Notes under the pieces: generated by a model
What the model was told of the DNA's origin: nothing
Databases searched by the model: none
Seen by the model: only the letters and a program-made list of their open reading frames with translations
In this document: positions 42,176 through 54,507 of the stretch, one piece after another
Position numbering within the stretch: the stretch's first letter is position 1
Layout of the letters: every line of letters starts with the position of its first letter
From: Glandiceps talaboti
Taxonomy: Eukaryota; Hemichordata; Enteropneusta; Spengelidae
Direction of reading: 5' to 3'
Assembly: GCF_964340395.1 (NCBI RefSeq)
Contig: NC_135558.1
Span: forward strand, 24,546,564-24,610,563
Length of the DNA: 64,000 bases
Translations under genes and position numbers: made by a program

Positions 42176-45100
42176 GTATGTCTTTGGAATATGAAACTTT
42201 AATGCCATTGTAATATCTAACTACTCAAGTAAATAACAACAAAAAACATAACGCAAATATTTGGCTATCTTGTTGGCTATTCAGCACCACTTGCAGCCTG
42301 GAAGATCGCCAGCAGGTGCAAGGAGTATAGGCTACATTGTACCTGGGGAGGTTCTGGCAGATACATTTTGTACATGTGTGCTCCTGAATGTATAGCATCG
42401 GAAAATAACTGGAAAAGAGCACCCGGGGAGGACCTTGCAGGTGTCTGTATCCTAGCTACATTTGTACCTGGGGAGGACCAGACAGACATAGCTACATGTA
42501 GGTGATGAATGTGTATTTAGAATTGAGTACATGTAGCTGATTGTATAGTATTCAACTGACTGTAACTGGATTGGGGTAACTGAACAAGGGAAAAGCGACT
42601 GTGGTAGTGCTGGGTAACCAAAAGAAGATTAAAAAAGAAATTGATATCTGAGCTGCAGGAATGAACATAGTGATAACAATAAACATCATATTTGTAGATG
42701 GTTGCAGCCATATACAATGTACATGTACAATGCCTAATGTTCTCTGCAGTGCCTTATAGCTAGAGAGTCACATGTTTATAAAGGTTGTTGCACAGGCTAT
42801 TTTTCATTCCCATTCTTTACTTAGTAAAAATGTCATAACTTTGTTAAAAATAAACATATTTTTATTTTATAATAACTCCATATTTTCACAGTTTGTTCTT
42901 TATATATTCAAGTTATCAGCAAAAACATTAAAATATTGTTTATGGTATGATGAAATTTGATATTAATATGTCATATTTTTCAATTTTTACAAGGCAATTG
43001 TTGTTTTTTTCGGTGTTTTTTTCACCGCTGTCATCATAAATAAAAATGTCAAATTCATATTGTTCAACTTTGCTGAAATTTAATTCCATTTGGTTGCTAT
43101 TATCTGTTAAAATTGCAATTTTTGTAAACCTGTATCCCATTTACAATGAAGTAGTGTTCCCTGGCCGTTCAACTGTTGGGAAATTCCAACCTTATGTTTC
43201 TTCTCCTTGACCTAATTTATCTGATAAAGGAAACCTGAATTCCCTAGCTTGTATAATAAGCAAATTAAATGATTAAGAAAATGAGCTCAAAACGGTGAAA
43301 AACAGAAGAAATGCTGTTTTTTTGATATTTCACAAAACCATCCATGGCGTATGTAGGAACGATGGTTGAAAGCATGGCTGTGAATTAGTTTCTTTGGACC
43401 TCTAGTATGTATGGTAATCGTCATATGGTTCATATCCACCTTTAGACTACTGTAGAGACGCGCTATACAAGTATTACACATCGTACCGTAAAGCTTGCTT
43501 ACTATTTCAAAGCTAGGGAGACAACAACAAACCGTGTGTAACGTGCATGAGTAGCGTTCTCCTACGCTCTGCGTGGAGCCTAGGTTGCTCAGCCCTGCTC
43601 TAAGCAAAGTCATCGCCACGTATCGCCTAAAATATAGCTAATTTGAAGATGCCAAAACCAAAAATAGGAATGAGAAAGGTCAAGCTTCATTACAAGGCAT
43701 TGTCAGACACTGGTATAAAGTCTAGGGAAGAATACATGTACATGGAGTCGCAAGACAGAGTTTCAGCGACAAGGTTAGAGCGAGGTTAAACATTGCCCAG
43801 TAACCCACATAGCGCAGCCAGCCGTCTACGCGTCTATGGTCTACAAGTGTAGGGACTGCGACACGACAGACGGTTTATACAAGAAATAGAAGCAACGTTT
43901 CGTGAATAAATCGCAGACTTCTTGAATATATCGATTCCTGTACTATGACCAATTGAACTCGCAAATGCCCTGTGGAGTGATAATTAGGCAAAGAAAATCA
44001 CAACACTACACAAAACAGATGCAATAATTGTGAATCGTGTTTTTCAACCGACCACTTTCTCCCATTTGCACGGTTTAGCCACAATAATCAAAGTGTCAAG
44101 CGTCGGCATAACGCTGATCATTGACAGTTATATGTACTAATAATAATAATAGGGAGGATGAGAAAAAGACTTGGGAAAGTTGTCAATGTCTTCCAGAATG
44201 CGTATTTCCGTCAGTGTTTTCATTCACACTCAGCATGTGTACGTACGTGCCACCTTGAAAATTCACCTATCAAAACACCAAACCTTAGCTTACTGTTTTC
44301 AAAGTTCATGAAATACATAGTTTTTTAAAATTATTATCATGCCCCAGTTATTTTCATCATGGTTACTTTTCGACATTAGGGTAACCGTGTTTCAATAAAA
44401 ATCATTATTTTTTGGGAAAGAAAGGAAGAAACTGGAGTTTAATCCTTTACAATATACAATGACTAACAATGATATGCACTTTCCACGAAATTACAAAGTT
44501 TTTGAAAGTCACGAATCATTCATCTGTCAGTGCACTTTGTGGTGATATTACAAATTGTCTTGGACACAAGTTGATTTGTGCATGTCATTTACATTTGTAG
44601 TGTTAGCACGTTATGTCCCTGGTGTACGCATGGATGTATAACATCCATGGTGTACGGTACCACAGAGCGTGTATTATAGCTCAGGGCGGCCCTTTTGATT
44701 TCTGTTTCTCATCTCCCGACCGACCCTAATTTGCAGCTCCGACATCAGAAAAAAAAACTTTTTTTATTTCCGACTGACCCCTGAGTTCAACACAGCAAGA
44801 TTGTAAGGTTCGAACGAACATCAAACGTTCCTCATGGCGTCTTAGGCCAGTGTTCTGCCAAGGCTGCGACCTTGCGACACTGGCCCCCTAAATTTACAAA
44901 TGACGCAATCATTTTCCCACGTCACCTTGCGTCGCTTTAGTGCATTCATTTTACGGCAGACATCAAAATTATTTAAGTCCAGGGCCATTCCCCCTGACGT
45001 CAGTCAAAAAGTATACTGACTCCGTAAAGGAAAGTTTTGTTGACATCATATAAGATACAGTGACAAAGCACAGTTCTATTGGTAACATAAAAAATGCCAC

Positions 45101-45205
45101 AAAAAGATCAACTTTGATAAACTTAATCTACAAATTGAAACATTAGAGGGAGTAGACGAGACGTCGAAATGGACGTCTCTCGTCACATGTTTTGTCTACC
45201 GTCAC
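42176..45205. other. No gene seen
   Basis: About 3 kb with low repeat content. CCTGGGGAGG and related strings occur three times between 42340 and 42480. ORFs at 42940-43140 and 43287-43619 have no domain. This is one of the few stretches that could be unique host sequence. Confidence 0.5.
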
Positions 45206-45478
45206 TAGCCCCATCTACACGGCACTAAAAATCCTACCTGAGGTAGGATTCGGGATAGTTTGAAGCCCATGTAGACGCAAACGCATCCTGAAACTGTCCT
45301 GACTTAGGACACCTTTGAGAGGTTTCCTGAAACCTTGCTGACTTCGTCCTATGTACTGTCAGGACGGAACGCGCGACATCTACGCTGCAAGCTTCCTATG
45401 TGTAGACACAAACCTATCCTACCTCAGGTAGGACTTGGGACTGCCTCAGGTAGGACGACCTACGTGTAGATGGGGCTA
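45206..45478. mobile_element. 269-bp MITE with TA target duplication
   Basis: The element is 45208-45476 with inverted ends GCCCCATCTACACG, flanked by TA on both sides. The inside is studded with the near-palindrome CCTACCTGAGGTAGG and variants in both orientations. TA duplications fit the Tc1/mariner group, though two bases are weak evidence. Confidence 0.7.
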
Positions 45479-46427
45479 CTGTCGCGACCTCTGACCTACT
45501 CACTGAAGTGTGCAAAACACTGAACTTGCTACCGGAAATCAGAACATCTATCTGCCACAGCTCAGAAGCCTTAGTAAACCAAATTTATGGGACAGGTTGT
45601 GATTTTTTTCATTTGTTGATGGGTTAGATTAATGGAAACGAAATGAGTACATATGTATTTTGAATCCGAAAAAGTTGTGTTAGGGGATCGCATTGCATGA
45701 TGGTGACAGTGAAACATGTGAATGTTGGCTATGTTGGGCACTGAATCAATGCGTGATCACTGGCATGGCCACTATATAGACGGCCGATGGATTCGTCAGG
45801 CAAATTACAAGTAATTCAACTGTTTCTGAGTTACTTTTGTCTGTTTTTCTTACCAAGATATTACATTTGTATATGGATAAAGTTCAAGTAAATTACATTT
45901 TACGTTGGGAAATTGTGGAAATACAAGGTGAGTCCGCAGCCTGAGAATAGTAAATCGGTAATTCACTAATGAGTCAACATGTCATTGCTGATGTCATGTG
46001 CGTTGATTGCGAATGTATACATAAGGTAAATGACACTCATACTCATAGTCATTCTCGGCTTAAATCCTATCGTATAAAATGAAGTTTCAGTTGATATTGT
46101 TCGCAGTAATTATGAATTTCTTAGACCTGTTTTACTTGTAGTCACATTTAAAAGATATAAAATTAGTCATGACATACGAAATGGGCGTACAGTGCGACAC
46201 ACTAATCACCGTACCACTGCACTGGCACTGGCACTGGAGTACTGTAATCCGACATCGTAAGTTGTACTTGTATTTTGGAAATTGAGCTTTTTGGTGCAAA
46301 TTATTTTTACCGTTTCTCGCTTCATCATCATCATAAGCACACAGGGTTTTGGTTGTATAATTGTGGAAAGGTCAACACATTCCCAAGGGCCGCGGTCGAC
46401 CACCAATACATTAACTAGTTGTATGTA
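45479..46427. other. No gene seen
   Basis: Unassigned; holds a 20-codon hydrophobic micro-ORF at 46079 and a possible splice donor at 45928, both too weak to call. Confidence 0.5.
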
Positions 46428-46558
46428 CCTTTACATTAGTCCTGCTTACATGACGGTGCACAAGTCTGTATTACTGACTTGACTCTAAGGAGGGGGAGGG
46501 ACAATTGTCAGAATCGTGTCCCGAATTCCTCCGTATGCAAGCAGGACTACCTTTACAT
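46428..46558. mobile_element. 113-bp MITE with perfect 9-bp target duplication, Mutator-like
   Basis: The element is 46437-46549, from TAGTCCTGCTTACATGACGG to ATGCAAGCAGGACTA. CCTTTACAT flanks both sides without mismatch (46428-46436, 46550-46558). It is the sister of the copy at 19993-20113, sharing CTGACTTGACTCTAA and GTCCCG interiors. No coding capacity. Confidence 0.88.
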
Positions 46559-47899
46559 GTGTTGTACAGGGCTACCAGGGAAACAAGTTCATTTTGAGCC
46601 CTGTTGATTGTGCATATAGTTCCGATGTTTTTTACTTTTTTTCAAATTACGGTCAAAGACGAACAAAGACGATGTTGGTACTGGAAACAAACCAAGGCGA
46701 TAATATCAAATAACATCCTGAAACGTGTGAATACGATGTACTTATAGAAAACAAAGGAGGGCAAAAGTCATTAGCTATTGTCAGTTATTCATGAACTACG
46801 AACACCTCATTATCTCCCGTTTCTCGTCATTTATCGTCTTCACTCGTCTTCACCCGGCGTAACTTGTCCTGATGTGTACTTACGATGCACTTGATATATC
46901 TGCCTTCCCTAACAAACATGGCAATTCTACTACAACTTTACAAGAGTAGAAAGCAGTGGCACAACTGAATGCAACATGGGGTGGCATCCAAATATCTTAT
47001 CAACTCAAGTGTCTGGTTGTATTATATATGATCGATGATTTATTAACAAAAGTCAAAACTATCTTATAAATACACAAAAAAATATTTTATTTATGAAATT
47101 ATAAGTCCCTGTGAAAACAGTAATTCGGATAAGTTGGGAATTGTTTACTCATGTACCGGACGATGTCAGTATCTAGCTACTCAATGCACTGTCCGCATGC
47201 GTCGACCACTTTCGTACCTATTCTTGTCTTAGCCTGTCCATTTCATTTTGGCATGATCCTGTCAAAAAAAGAAAAGAATAATGTTTAGGCTACTTTCTCA
47301 CCCATGCATGAAATCAATAAGTTACTCAGCACAGGTGAAGTGCACTATCAGGGAAAAATGCCCCGACTATCTACTTGGCTTAGTCCTATAGCTTACTAGT
47401 ACTTGGGGACAATACGTGACGTCAATGACGGTGATACACATGTAAGCATGGATAGGATAGGAGAGTGAGAAACACATCTAAATCAACAGTTGAACGTTAT
47501 ATTTATTTACTCACCCACCATCTGAGATTTTGAGGAGAAATTGGCAGCAGGTGTCTGAATACTAGTTCGTCATCTGAGCCTTCTACAAAATGCCGCCATT
47601 GCGTGATATGGGCCCGGGATACAGAGAGTCATTCTTGAGGGCACATCAGACTCCCCAGCAAATTACATACATTTCCTGTTTGCCCCTTGCTAATTCTTAT
47701 TCAAATGTGTATAAATACATTTATTGAATGGAATTTACATATTTTTATTGAGAATTTTAACTGATGTCCTAGCCTGTGCAACTCCCTTAAGGTTGTTGTA
47801 TAGGCTATTTTTCATCCAATTCTTTATTGTAGTGTGCTTACTGCTTATGTACAGTATGCCCTTTGTGAGTTCTGATTCCACTGAGTGCGTCCAAATAAA
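46559..47899. other. No gene seen
   Basis: Unassigned. A motif near 47785 (GGTTGTTGTATAGGCTATTTTTCAT) recurs near 42782, so part of it is repetitive. Confidence 0.5.
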
Positions 47900-49335
47900 T
47901 AAATATGAGTGGATTTACATAGTTTTATTGATAAATTCACCTGATGTCCTAGCCCAGTGGATTTACATAGTTTGTAGATAAATTCACTGGACGTCCTAGC
48001 CCAGTGGATTTACATAGTTTTATTGATAAATTCACCTGATGTCCTAGCCCAGGATTTACATAGTTTTATTGATAAATTCACCTGATGTCCTAGCCCAGTG
48101 GATTTACATAGTTTATAGATAAATTCACTTGACGTCCTAGCCCAGTGGATTTACATAGTTTTATTGATAAATTCACCTGATGTTCTAGCCCAGGATTTAC
48201 ATAGTTTTATTGATAAATTCACCTGACGTCCTAGCCTAGTGGATTTACATAGTTTTATTGATAAATTCACCTGATGTCCTAGTCTAGTGGATTTACATAG
48301 TTTTATTGATAAATTCACCTGATGTCCTAGCCCAGTGGATTTACATAGTTTATAGATAAATTCACTTGACATCCTAGCCCAGTGGATTTACATAGTTTTA
48401 TTGATAAATTCACTTGACGTCCTAGCCCAGTGGACTTACATAGTTTTATTGATAAATTCACCTGACGTCCTAGCCCAGTGGATTTACATAGTTTTATTGA
48501 TAAATTCACCTGATGTCCTAGCCCAGTGGATTTACATAGTTTTATTGATAAATTCACTTGATGTCCTAGCCCAGTGGACTTACATAGTTTTATTGATAAA
48601 TTCACCTGACGTCCTAGCCCAGTGGACTTACATAGTTTTATTGATAAATTCACTTGACGTCCTAGCCCAGTGGACTTACATAGTTTTATTGATAAATTCA
48701 CTTGACGTCCTAGCCCAGTGGATTTACATAGTTATATTGATAAATTCACTTGACGTCTTAGCCCAGGATTTGCATAGTTTTATTGATAAATTCACCTGAT
48801 GTCCTAGCCCAATGGATTTACATAGTTTTATTGATAAATTCACTTGACTTCCTAGCCCAGTGGATTTACATAGTTGTATTGATAAATTCACCTGATGTTC
48901 TAGCCCAGTGGATTTACATAGTTTTATTGATAAATTCACTTGACGTCCTAGCCCAGTGGATTTACATAGTTTTATTGATAAATTCACCTGACAACCTAGC
49001 CCAGGATATACATAGTTTTATCGATAAATTCACCTGATGTCCTAGCCCAGTGGATTTACATAGTTTTATTGATAAATTCACCTGACAACCTAGCCCAGTG
49101 GATTTACATAGTCTTATTGATAAATTAACCTGATGTCCTAGCCCAGTGGATTTACATAGTTTTATTGATAAATTCACCTGACGTCCTAGCCTAGTGGATT
49201 TACATAGTTTTATTGATAAATTCACCTGATGTCCTAGCCTAGTGGATTTACATAGTTTTATTGATAAATTCACCTGACGTCCTAGCCCAGTGGATGTACA
49301 TAGTTTTATTGATAAATTTACCTAATGTCCTAGCT
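47900..49335. repeat. 48-bp minisatellite, about 30 units
   Basis: Units read GATTTACATAGTTTTATTGA, TAAATTCACTTGACGTCCTA, GCCCAGTG. A period of 48 (16 codons) keeps frames open on both strands: SIKLCKSTGLGRQVNL on minus, INSPDVLAQWIYIVLL on plus. Variants include a TTTATAGATAAATTC form, units lacking GTG (45 bp) that shift the frame and end the ORFs, and CTTGACG/CCTGATG types. No start, signal or domain supports translation. Confidence 0.92.
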
Positions 49336-49868
49336 CACTTCTCAACCTTTAACTAAAAAACTTTAATACGTGGAGACGACATTCAAGTGTCTACCCCCAT
49401 ATTGCTAGTTTTCTTTTGAGACAAACCTCAATGGTACTGTATATGACATTGACAGATCAAAATGAAGAAGAAATATATCATCTGAAAATGGTGATAAACC
49501 TGGTAAAACACAACTTGACAGCTCTTCATTTGTAAGAAGACAGTATATTTGTGTCATTGTGAATCTGAAAAAAATTGTTTGTATTTGTGAGTGTGTAGAC
49601 ATGCTTTTTAACCTTTATGTCACATTTATGAAACATAGCATGATCCAAAGAGAAATACACATGTAGGTACATGTAGCTAGCAATCAAATTTTTGGACAAT
49701 TTTCCTTTTAATTATTGATATAGGAAATCACTAATATTTCCTGGACATGCCATCGTATGTATTTGATGGTATGAACCATTGTGACTAACGTGTATTGTTT
49801 CCATAGTAACATACATGTACGATGGAAACTGAAACATTAATGGTATTTCCTTGTTTTGTCATTGACAG
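49336..49868. other. Apparently unique sequence upstream of the candidate exon
   Basis: No repeat recognised. It could contain an upstream intron or promoter of the candidate gene. The pyrimidine-rich TTCCTTGTTTTGTCATTGACAG at its end is a plausible 3' splice site. Confidence 0.4.
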
Positions 49869-50014
49869 GATATGACAGCCATATTGAGATGTAACAGTCT
49901 GTAAAAGTGAAGTAAAATAGATAGAATTTAGTACAATGGACGTCAAATGGAAGACTGTGTACATTGTGATTACAGTTTTAATGTTAAATTGTTCCCTATC
50001 TTACTGTACAATAG
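49869..50014 (+). CDS. Candidate host exon: 5' UTR, start codon and signal peptide
   Basis: A pyrimidine tract and CATTGACAG at 49868 give a likely acceptor. The ATG is at 49936, and the frame reads MDVKWKTVYIVITVLMLNCS then LSYCTI. Two lysines followed by about 15 hydrophobic residues and a small-residue cleavage region (near Ser-Tyr-Cys) look like a secretory signal peptide. A consensus donor GTAAGT follows at 50015. The coding part is 79 nt, so the intron is phase 1, the usual arrangement for signal exons of secreted or type I membrane proteins. No next exon is visible; the downstream sequence is repeats. This is my only host-gene candidate. The product cannot be named. Confidence 0.45.
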
Positions 50015-50204
50015 GTAAGTAAAATAAATGACTATCAAATTTAAATGTTGTCAACTTGAAGACTTAATTTATAATGATGAAATTTTCTGCAATAAATTAC
50101 ATTATATGTGTTGATTCTTTTTACATACATTTATACATTTAAATAACAGCAATAATTGGTCTGCTTCATAAATTACATCATACGTACCTTTGTATTTTGT
50201 GGCG
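50015..50204 (+). other. Start of a putative intron
   Basis: Follows the GTAAGT donor; AT-rich with no exon signal. Confidence 0.35.
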
Positions 50205-50721
50205 CTATTAATTTTGGTGTCTAATTGGGAAATTGTGTAAGTCAAAATGATCACACAACAGGAATGTGATTTGGGTCAAAAATACCATTTTTCTCAAAGA
50301 ACATGATTTCTAAAAATTACTGGATAGATAGGGCTGAAATTCTGAAATTCGTTTTTGGGGATGTATACATTAAGGATTGTTCATGACATGTTCATCCCAT
50401 CAGGGTTATGCAAATTATATATTATAAAAAATGTGATGTTTTCGTCAAAAATCTTTAATTCCAAACTACATTGCAGTTTTGGCTCAAAGTGGTGGGAGGT
50501 TTTTCATGATGTGTCAATGAAGAGTTATAGAGGACATGATGATTCCCTCAGTGATATGCAAATTTGGTCTAAAACTGAATTTTGGTCAAAACATGATATC
50601 TTGAAAACTACTTGGTGGATTGCACTCAGTTCATGGGGATGTTTCTAATGGTTTCTAGCAATTGATCAAATCAAAATGATCTTACCACCAGTTTGTGATT
50701 TGGGTCAAAAAATGTGATTTT
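50205..50721 (+). repeat. Family A repeat, core fragment
   Basis: Core units with GGGAAATTGTG, ACTGGATAGATAGGGCTGAA and AGTGATATGCAAATT. It has no hairpin of its own and is followed directly by the hairpin of the next copy, so one copy may have landed in another. Confidence 0.75.
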
Positions 50722-52800
50722 TAGCACAACTGAACTGAGGTTCAGTATCGCCCGGCGTCTGTCTGCGTGGATGTGTGTGTGTGTGTGTGTAAACACAGAC
50801 AAGAATAGACAGATTGGTAATGGCTATTGTTTGAGGTGTTAATCTGGGGATTAACAGCTCGATCCTTGCCTCTGGTATGCTACAACGGTCTCTAGCACTT
50901 TCAACGTTACACTGAAAGCTACCGAAGTCCCTCTTCGGGTACTATCGGTGTTTTGTTGTTTAAAGAGCACTGCATCATTGGTAAGGGTCAAAGGTCCGAT
51001 AGCGTTATTTTCAACCGGAAGCTGACAATTTCTGCGGAAACAGCTTGAAAATCGAGCGAGATTTAGCTGAGTTATTGCCTTGTAAAACTTGCTTGTTTGG
51101 GACGGTCAAAATCATGAATATATAATGAACATATTTGATTTAAAAATGCAGAAATATGGAATTTGTTACACACTATACGACAAATTCTGACGATAGGGCA
51201 AGTTGGGTTCTAATGGCTCTATAGTAAGTTACACTCTGGGATTTTTGTCCTACCCACTGGGATTTTTGTCAGAAAAGTACATACTTTATTCAATAGTCGT
51301 AACATTTCCGACGTTTACATGAGGGTCTATGCATTCATCACCCATGTCAAACTGAACACAGGCTGTTAACGGGTTCCCCGATCAATTTACCGGAGCAGAG
51401 TTCCCACTGACCCCACAGCGGTACAAGTGTGGCCATGATCAAAGTGAAACTGTACAACGGAAAACATACAAAATGCGAAAATGATGTTTTACCTAAGAAG
51501 GCAAGCTAGCTTCACATCATAAAATATCTTCAGTGTGATTGTAATTTTTCTTGGAAAACAATGCGTCGTCTTATTGTATGTTCTGCTTTCCAGCATGGTA
51601 CTGAGAGTTTTTATTTTGATTCATAACATGCATGTACCCCTGTCGCAATCAATGTAAAAAGACGCAACACTAACTTTTGTTGCAACAGTGTTGTGTCTAC
51701 TGTGACCTGCATCATGCCAAACATATGTTTATGTATATAGTGTCGGTCGACAACACAAGACGGTATGTGTTTACATGTCAACGATATTTGATCTGAGTCG
51801 GCTTCAAGTTCGCATGAGAGTTCAAGTGCCGATATTGATTTGATGATTCTGTCAGTAGGATAGCAAACTTTCCTATCGAAATATCGTGTAGTATTGTGTG
51901 GTTTATTGATTTATGTGAGACGATATTGAATTCAGGCATATTCACACTTTGGAAAGTTATTTCCATGACAATAGAGTAATGTTTACCCAAGGCTATGATC
52001 GAACAATGGGAGAAGGTTCGTTACCAATCTGTCTATTCTTATCTTGTCTGTGGTGTAAACAACTTAAAGTAAAAAAAACGCTGAACCGATTGCCATGATA
52101 TTTGGTAGGGTCCATTACCTTGGGTGTCTAGTTGGGAAATTGTTCAAATCAAAATGATCTTACCACCAGTTTGTGATTTGGGTCAAAAAATGTGATTTTT
52201 GGTCAAAAAACTTAAACTCAGAAACTACTGGGCAGATTGGGCTGAAATTTGGGTGAAACATTCTTCAGAGTGTTTTTACTAAGCATTGTTCATCACATGA
52301 TGGTCCCAACAGTGATATGCAAATTAGGGCTAAAATGGATTTTTTTGGGTCAAAAATCTCTAATTCCAAAACCACTGAGCAGATTTGGCTGAAATTTGAT
52401 GGGAATGCTTGGAATGCATCTAGGGATGTATTGATGAAGAAATATTAAGCATACAATGATTCCATGAGTGATTCCATGAGTGATATGCAAATTAGGTGTA
52501 ACAATATTCATTTTTGGTCAAAAACATATCTCAAAAAGTAGTTGGTCAATGAGTCTGAAACTTGGTGAGATGTTTCTTAAAGTGTTATGATGCAGATTTT
52601 CTTCAAAACAATGATCTCATCAGTGATATGGAATATAGGTGTAAAAATGTGAATTTTGGTCAAAAACTTATATCTCAGAAAGTATTTGGTGAATGAGTCT
52701 GAAATTTGGTGAGATGTTTCTAGAAGTGTTATTCTATATCATTGCCTTTCCTCAAAAATCTTCAACTTCAAAATTACCCAGTAGGTTGAGCTTAACTTTG
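50722..52800 (+). repeat. Family A repeat copy, interrupted
   Basis: Starts TAGCACAACTGAACTGAGG with a shortened second arm, then CTGTCTGCGTGG and (GT)n. An element intervenes at 50794-52052. The copy resumes with AACAACTTAAAGTAAAAAA and five or so core units. Confidence 0.8.
50787..52059. mobile_element. 1.26-kb TIR element with GTGTAAA target duplication
   Basis: The element is 50794-52052. The ends are inverted: CACAGACAAGAATAGACAG on the left and the complement of CACAGACAAGATAAGAATAG on the right, differing by a short insertion. The arms then share ATTGGTAA. GTGTAAA (7 bp, 50787-50793 and 52053-52059) flanks both sides. A 7-8-bp duplication fits hAT or P-like groups. Part of the interior (51360-51740, GATCAATTTACCGGAG, CATCATGCCAAACA) is a diverged relative of 20630-21000, inside the hAT-like element of copy 1 of family D. 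No transposase is recognised. Confidence 0.7.
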
Positions 52801-53209
52801 TTGAAATGTGTTTATTTGTCCTCATTAGCTGAGACAGTGAGAACACTACATTGTTAAATAATGTTTACTTCACTATTTCCTCTGGTGGTAAAGTGTGTAG
52901 CATGGCCAGTTTGGTTTATGACGTGCTTATGTAATATGTTGTAAGACAGCTGTCTCATCACTTATATGTAGCTGGTATGAGTTAGTTCCAAATTGATTTT
53001 TTAAAAAATAAAGAAGTACAAAACCTGTAGACACATCACTTTCAAGTTTGATTAGGATGTTGCTATACTTGTCTTGATTTTATGTACTTCCAACATAGGA
53101 TGGCTAGATTATTCTGATGGAAATTTAATAGTTATGAAAATTTTGTTTTGGTTACAACTTTAAATCTTCAAAAAATTATATATCTATCATTGCCCTGAAC
53201 ATGAAGTTG
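52801..53209. other. No gene seen
   Basis: AT-rich spacer between family A and family B copies. Confidence 0.4.
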
Positions 53210-53922
53210 TGGCCTACTGGAAATATGCCAATAACTTATTAAAACTAAAAGCTACATCAATAATAATTTCAGGAAAGGTGCGCTTTGGCATCGCAAATGT
53301 ACGTACCTCATTATATTGAATTTGAAGAGTGTATTCTTGAGATATAGCCTAATTTACTGAAAACCATTAATTACGTAAATTACTCATTAATGTTCATGGG
53401 ATGTTTACTCAATTCTAATCAATTCACTACCCTACGGAACATGTGTACTAAATTTAGTTTGAATTGAGCAAGTCATTTTTTAGAAAATGGTGATACAGTC
53501 GCACCACTTTAGACAACATTTCATGACCAGAAGCAATTCTTTTCTTTTTTGTGGCCTACAGAAATTATGCCAATATCTTATCAAAAATAAATGCTACATC
53601 GATAATATTTTCAAGACAGATGCGCTTAGGTATCGCAAATGTATGTACCAAGTCATATTGAATTTGAAGCGTGCATTCTTGAGATATAGCCTAATTACCA
53701 AAAACCATTAATTACGTAAATTGCTCATTAATATTCATGGGATGTTTACCAAAACCTAATCAGTTTTTGCCATTACCCTATGGAACATGTCTACTAAATT
53801 TTGTTTGCAATGAGCCGGTCATTTTTTAGAAAATGGTGATACCGACACAGACACACACACACAGACACACCCACAGACATTTCAACCCCTACATTGTAAT
53901 ACAAAACCTTCCTTATGGAAGG
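53210..53922 (-). repeat. Family B repeat, uninterrupted copy
   Basis: Two tandem core units (GGCCTAC at 53211 and 53552, period about 341 bp), then a CA/CAGA microsatellite near 53846-53880 and a hairpin CCTTCC, TTAT, GGAAGG at 53907-53922. On the minus strand the order is hairpin, GT microsatellite, tandem core. It supplies the empty sites for the insertions at 6267 and 7358. Confidence 0.8.
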
Positions 53923-54507
53923 TAAAAATGATATTCTAATTATTGCTGTAAGAAAGAATGTTGTAAACCACAGACCTCTTTACAGCACTGTCCGAAATGT
54001 ACCTGCCAAGAGGGTATTTCCATATTTCTTTGCTTCAGCAGAAATATGTGCTCTGGCTTGCAAAAATGATGAGAACAGTACATCTTCTGCACATTATTAC
54101 AAGAATATGTACATGTACATGATGTAAATGTTAATGTTTTCTTGTGACATTTTGGAAGTGCAAGCTACAGTTGTCCATGTTGTATGTGTATATGGAGTGC
54201 AGAAGAATGCCATGTGTACATGTACAGTGTACATGTAAACTGTTGTGTTTCTGAAATACATGTACATGCACACAAGGAAAAGGTGCACCATAGTGGGCAT
54301 AATTAATGATTTTATAAATGGGGCTACAAATGCAGAATAGCTGCACCAAATTCAATGAACCTTGCTACATCTACGCATCATACAAAGATGTACCGGACTG
54401 GGAGCATTTTCAGGTCATCTCTGGTGGTATTGAGCTTTACCTCTCAAACTACTGGGGATAGAATTTGGTTATAATTCTGAAAGTCTGTCTGCAAATTGTG
54501 AACATAT
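53923..54507. other. No gene seen
   Basis: Contains TACATGTACA-rich stretches. The ORF at 53915-54127 has no domain. Confidence 0.45.

Noticed and set aside
43287-43619. 110-aa minus-strand ORF as a gene
   Set aside because: No domain, no codon structure or splice context; length is expected by chance in 64 kb.
45873-45933. Second candidate coding exon ending in GTGAGT
   Set aside because: Only 18 codons, no signal peptide, no acceptor and no conservation data.
46079-46141. Signal-peptide-like micro-ORF (MKFQLILFAVIMNFLDLFYL)
   Set aside because: Ends at TAG after 20 codons with no splice donor.
47900-49335. Repeat proteins from the 48-bp array (e.g. SIKLCKSTGLGRQVNL)
   Set aside because: Open frames on both strands are explained by a period divisible by three.
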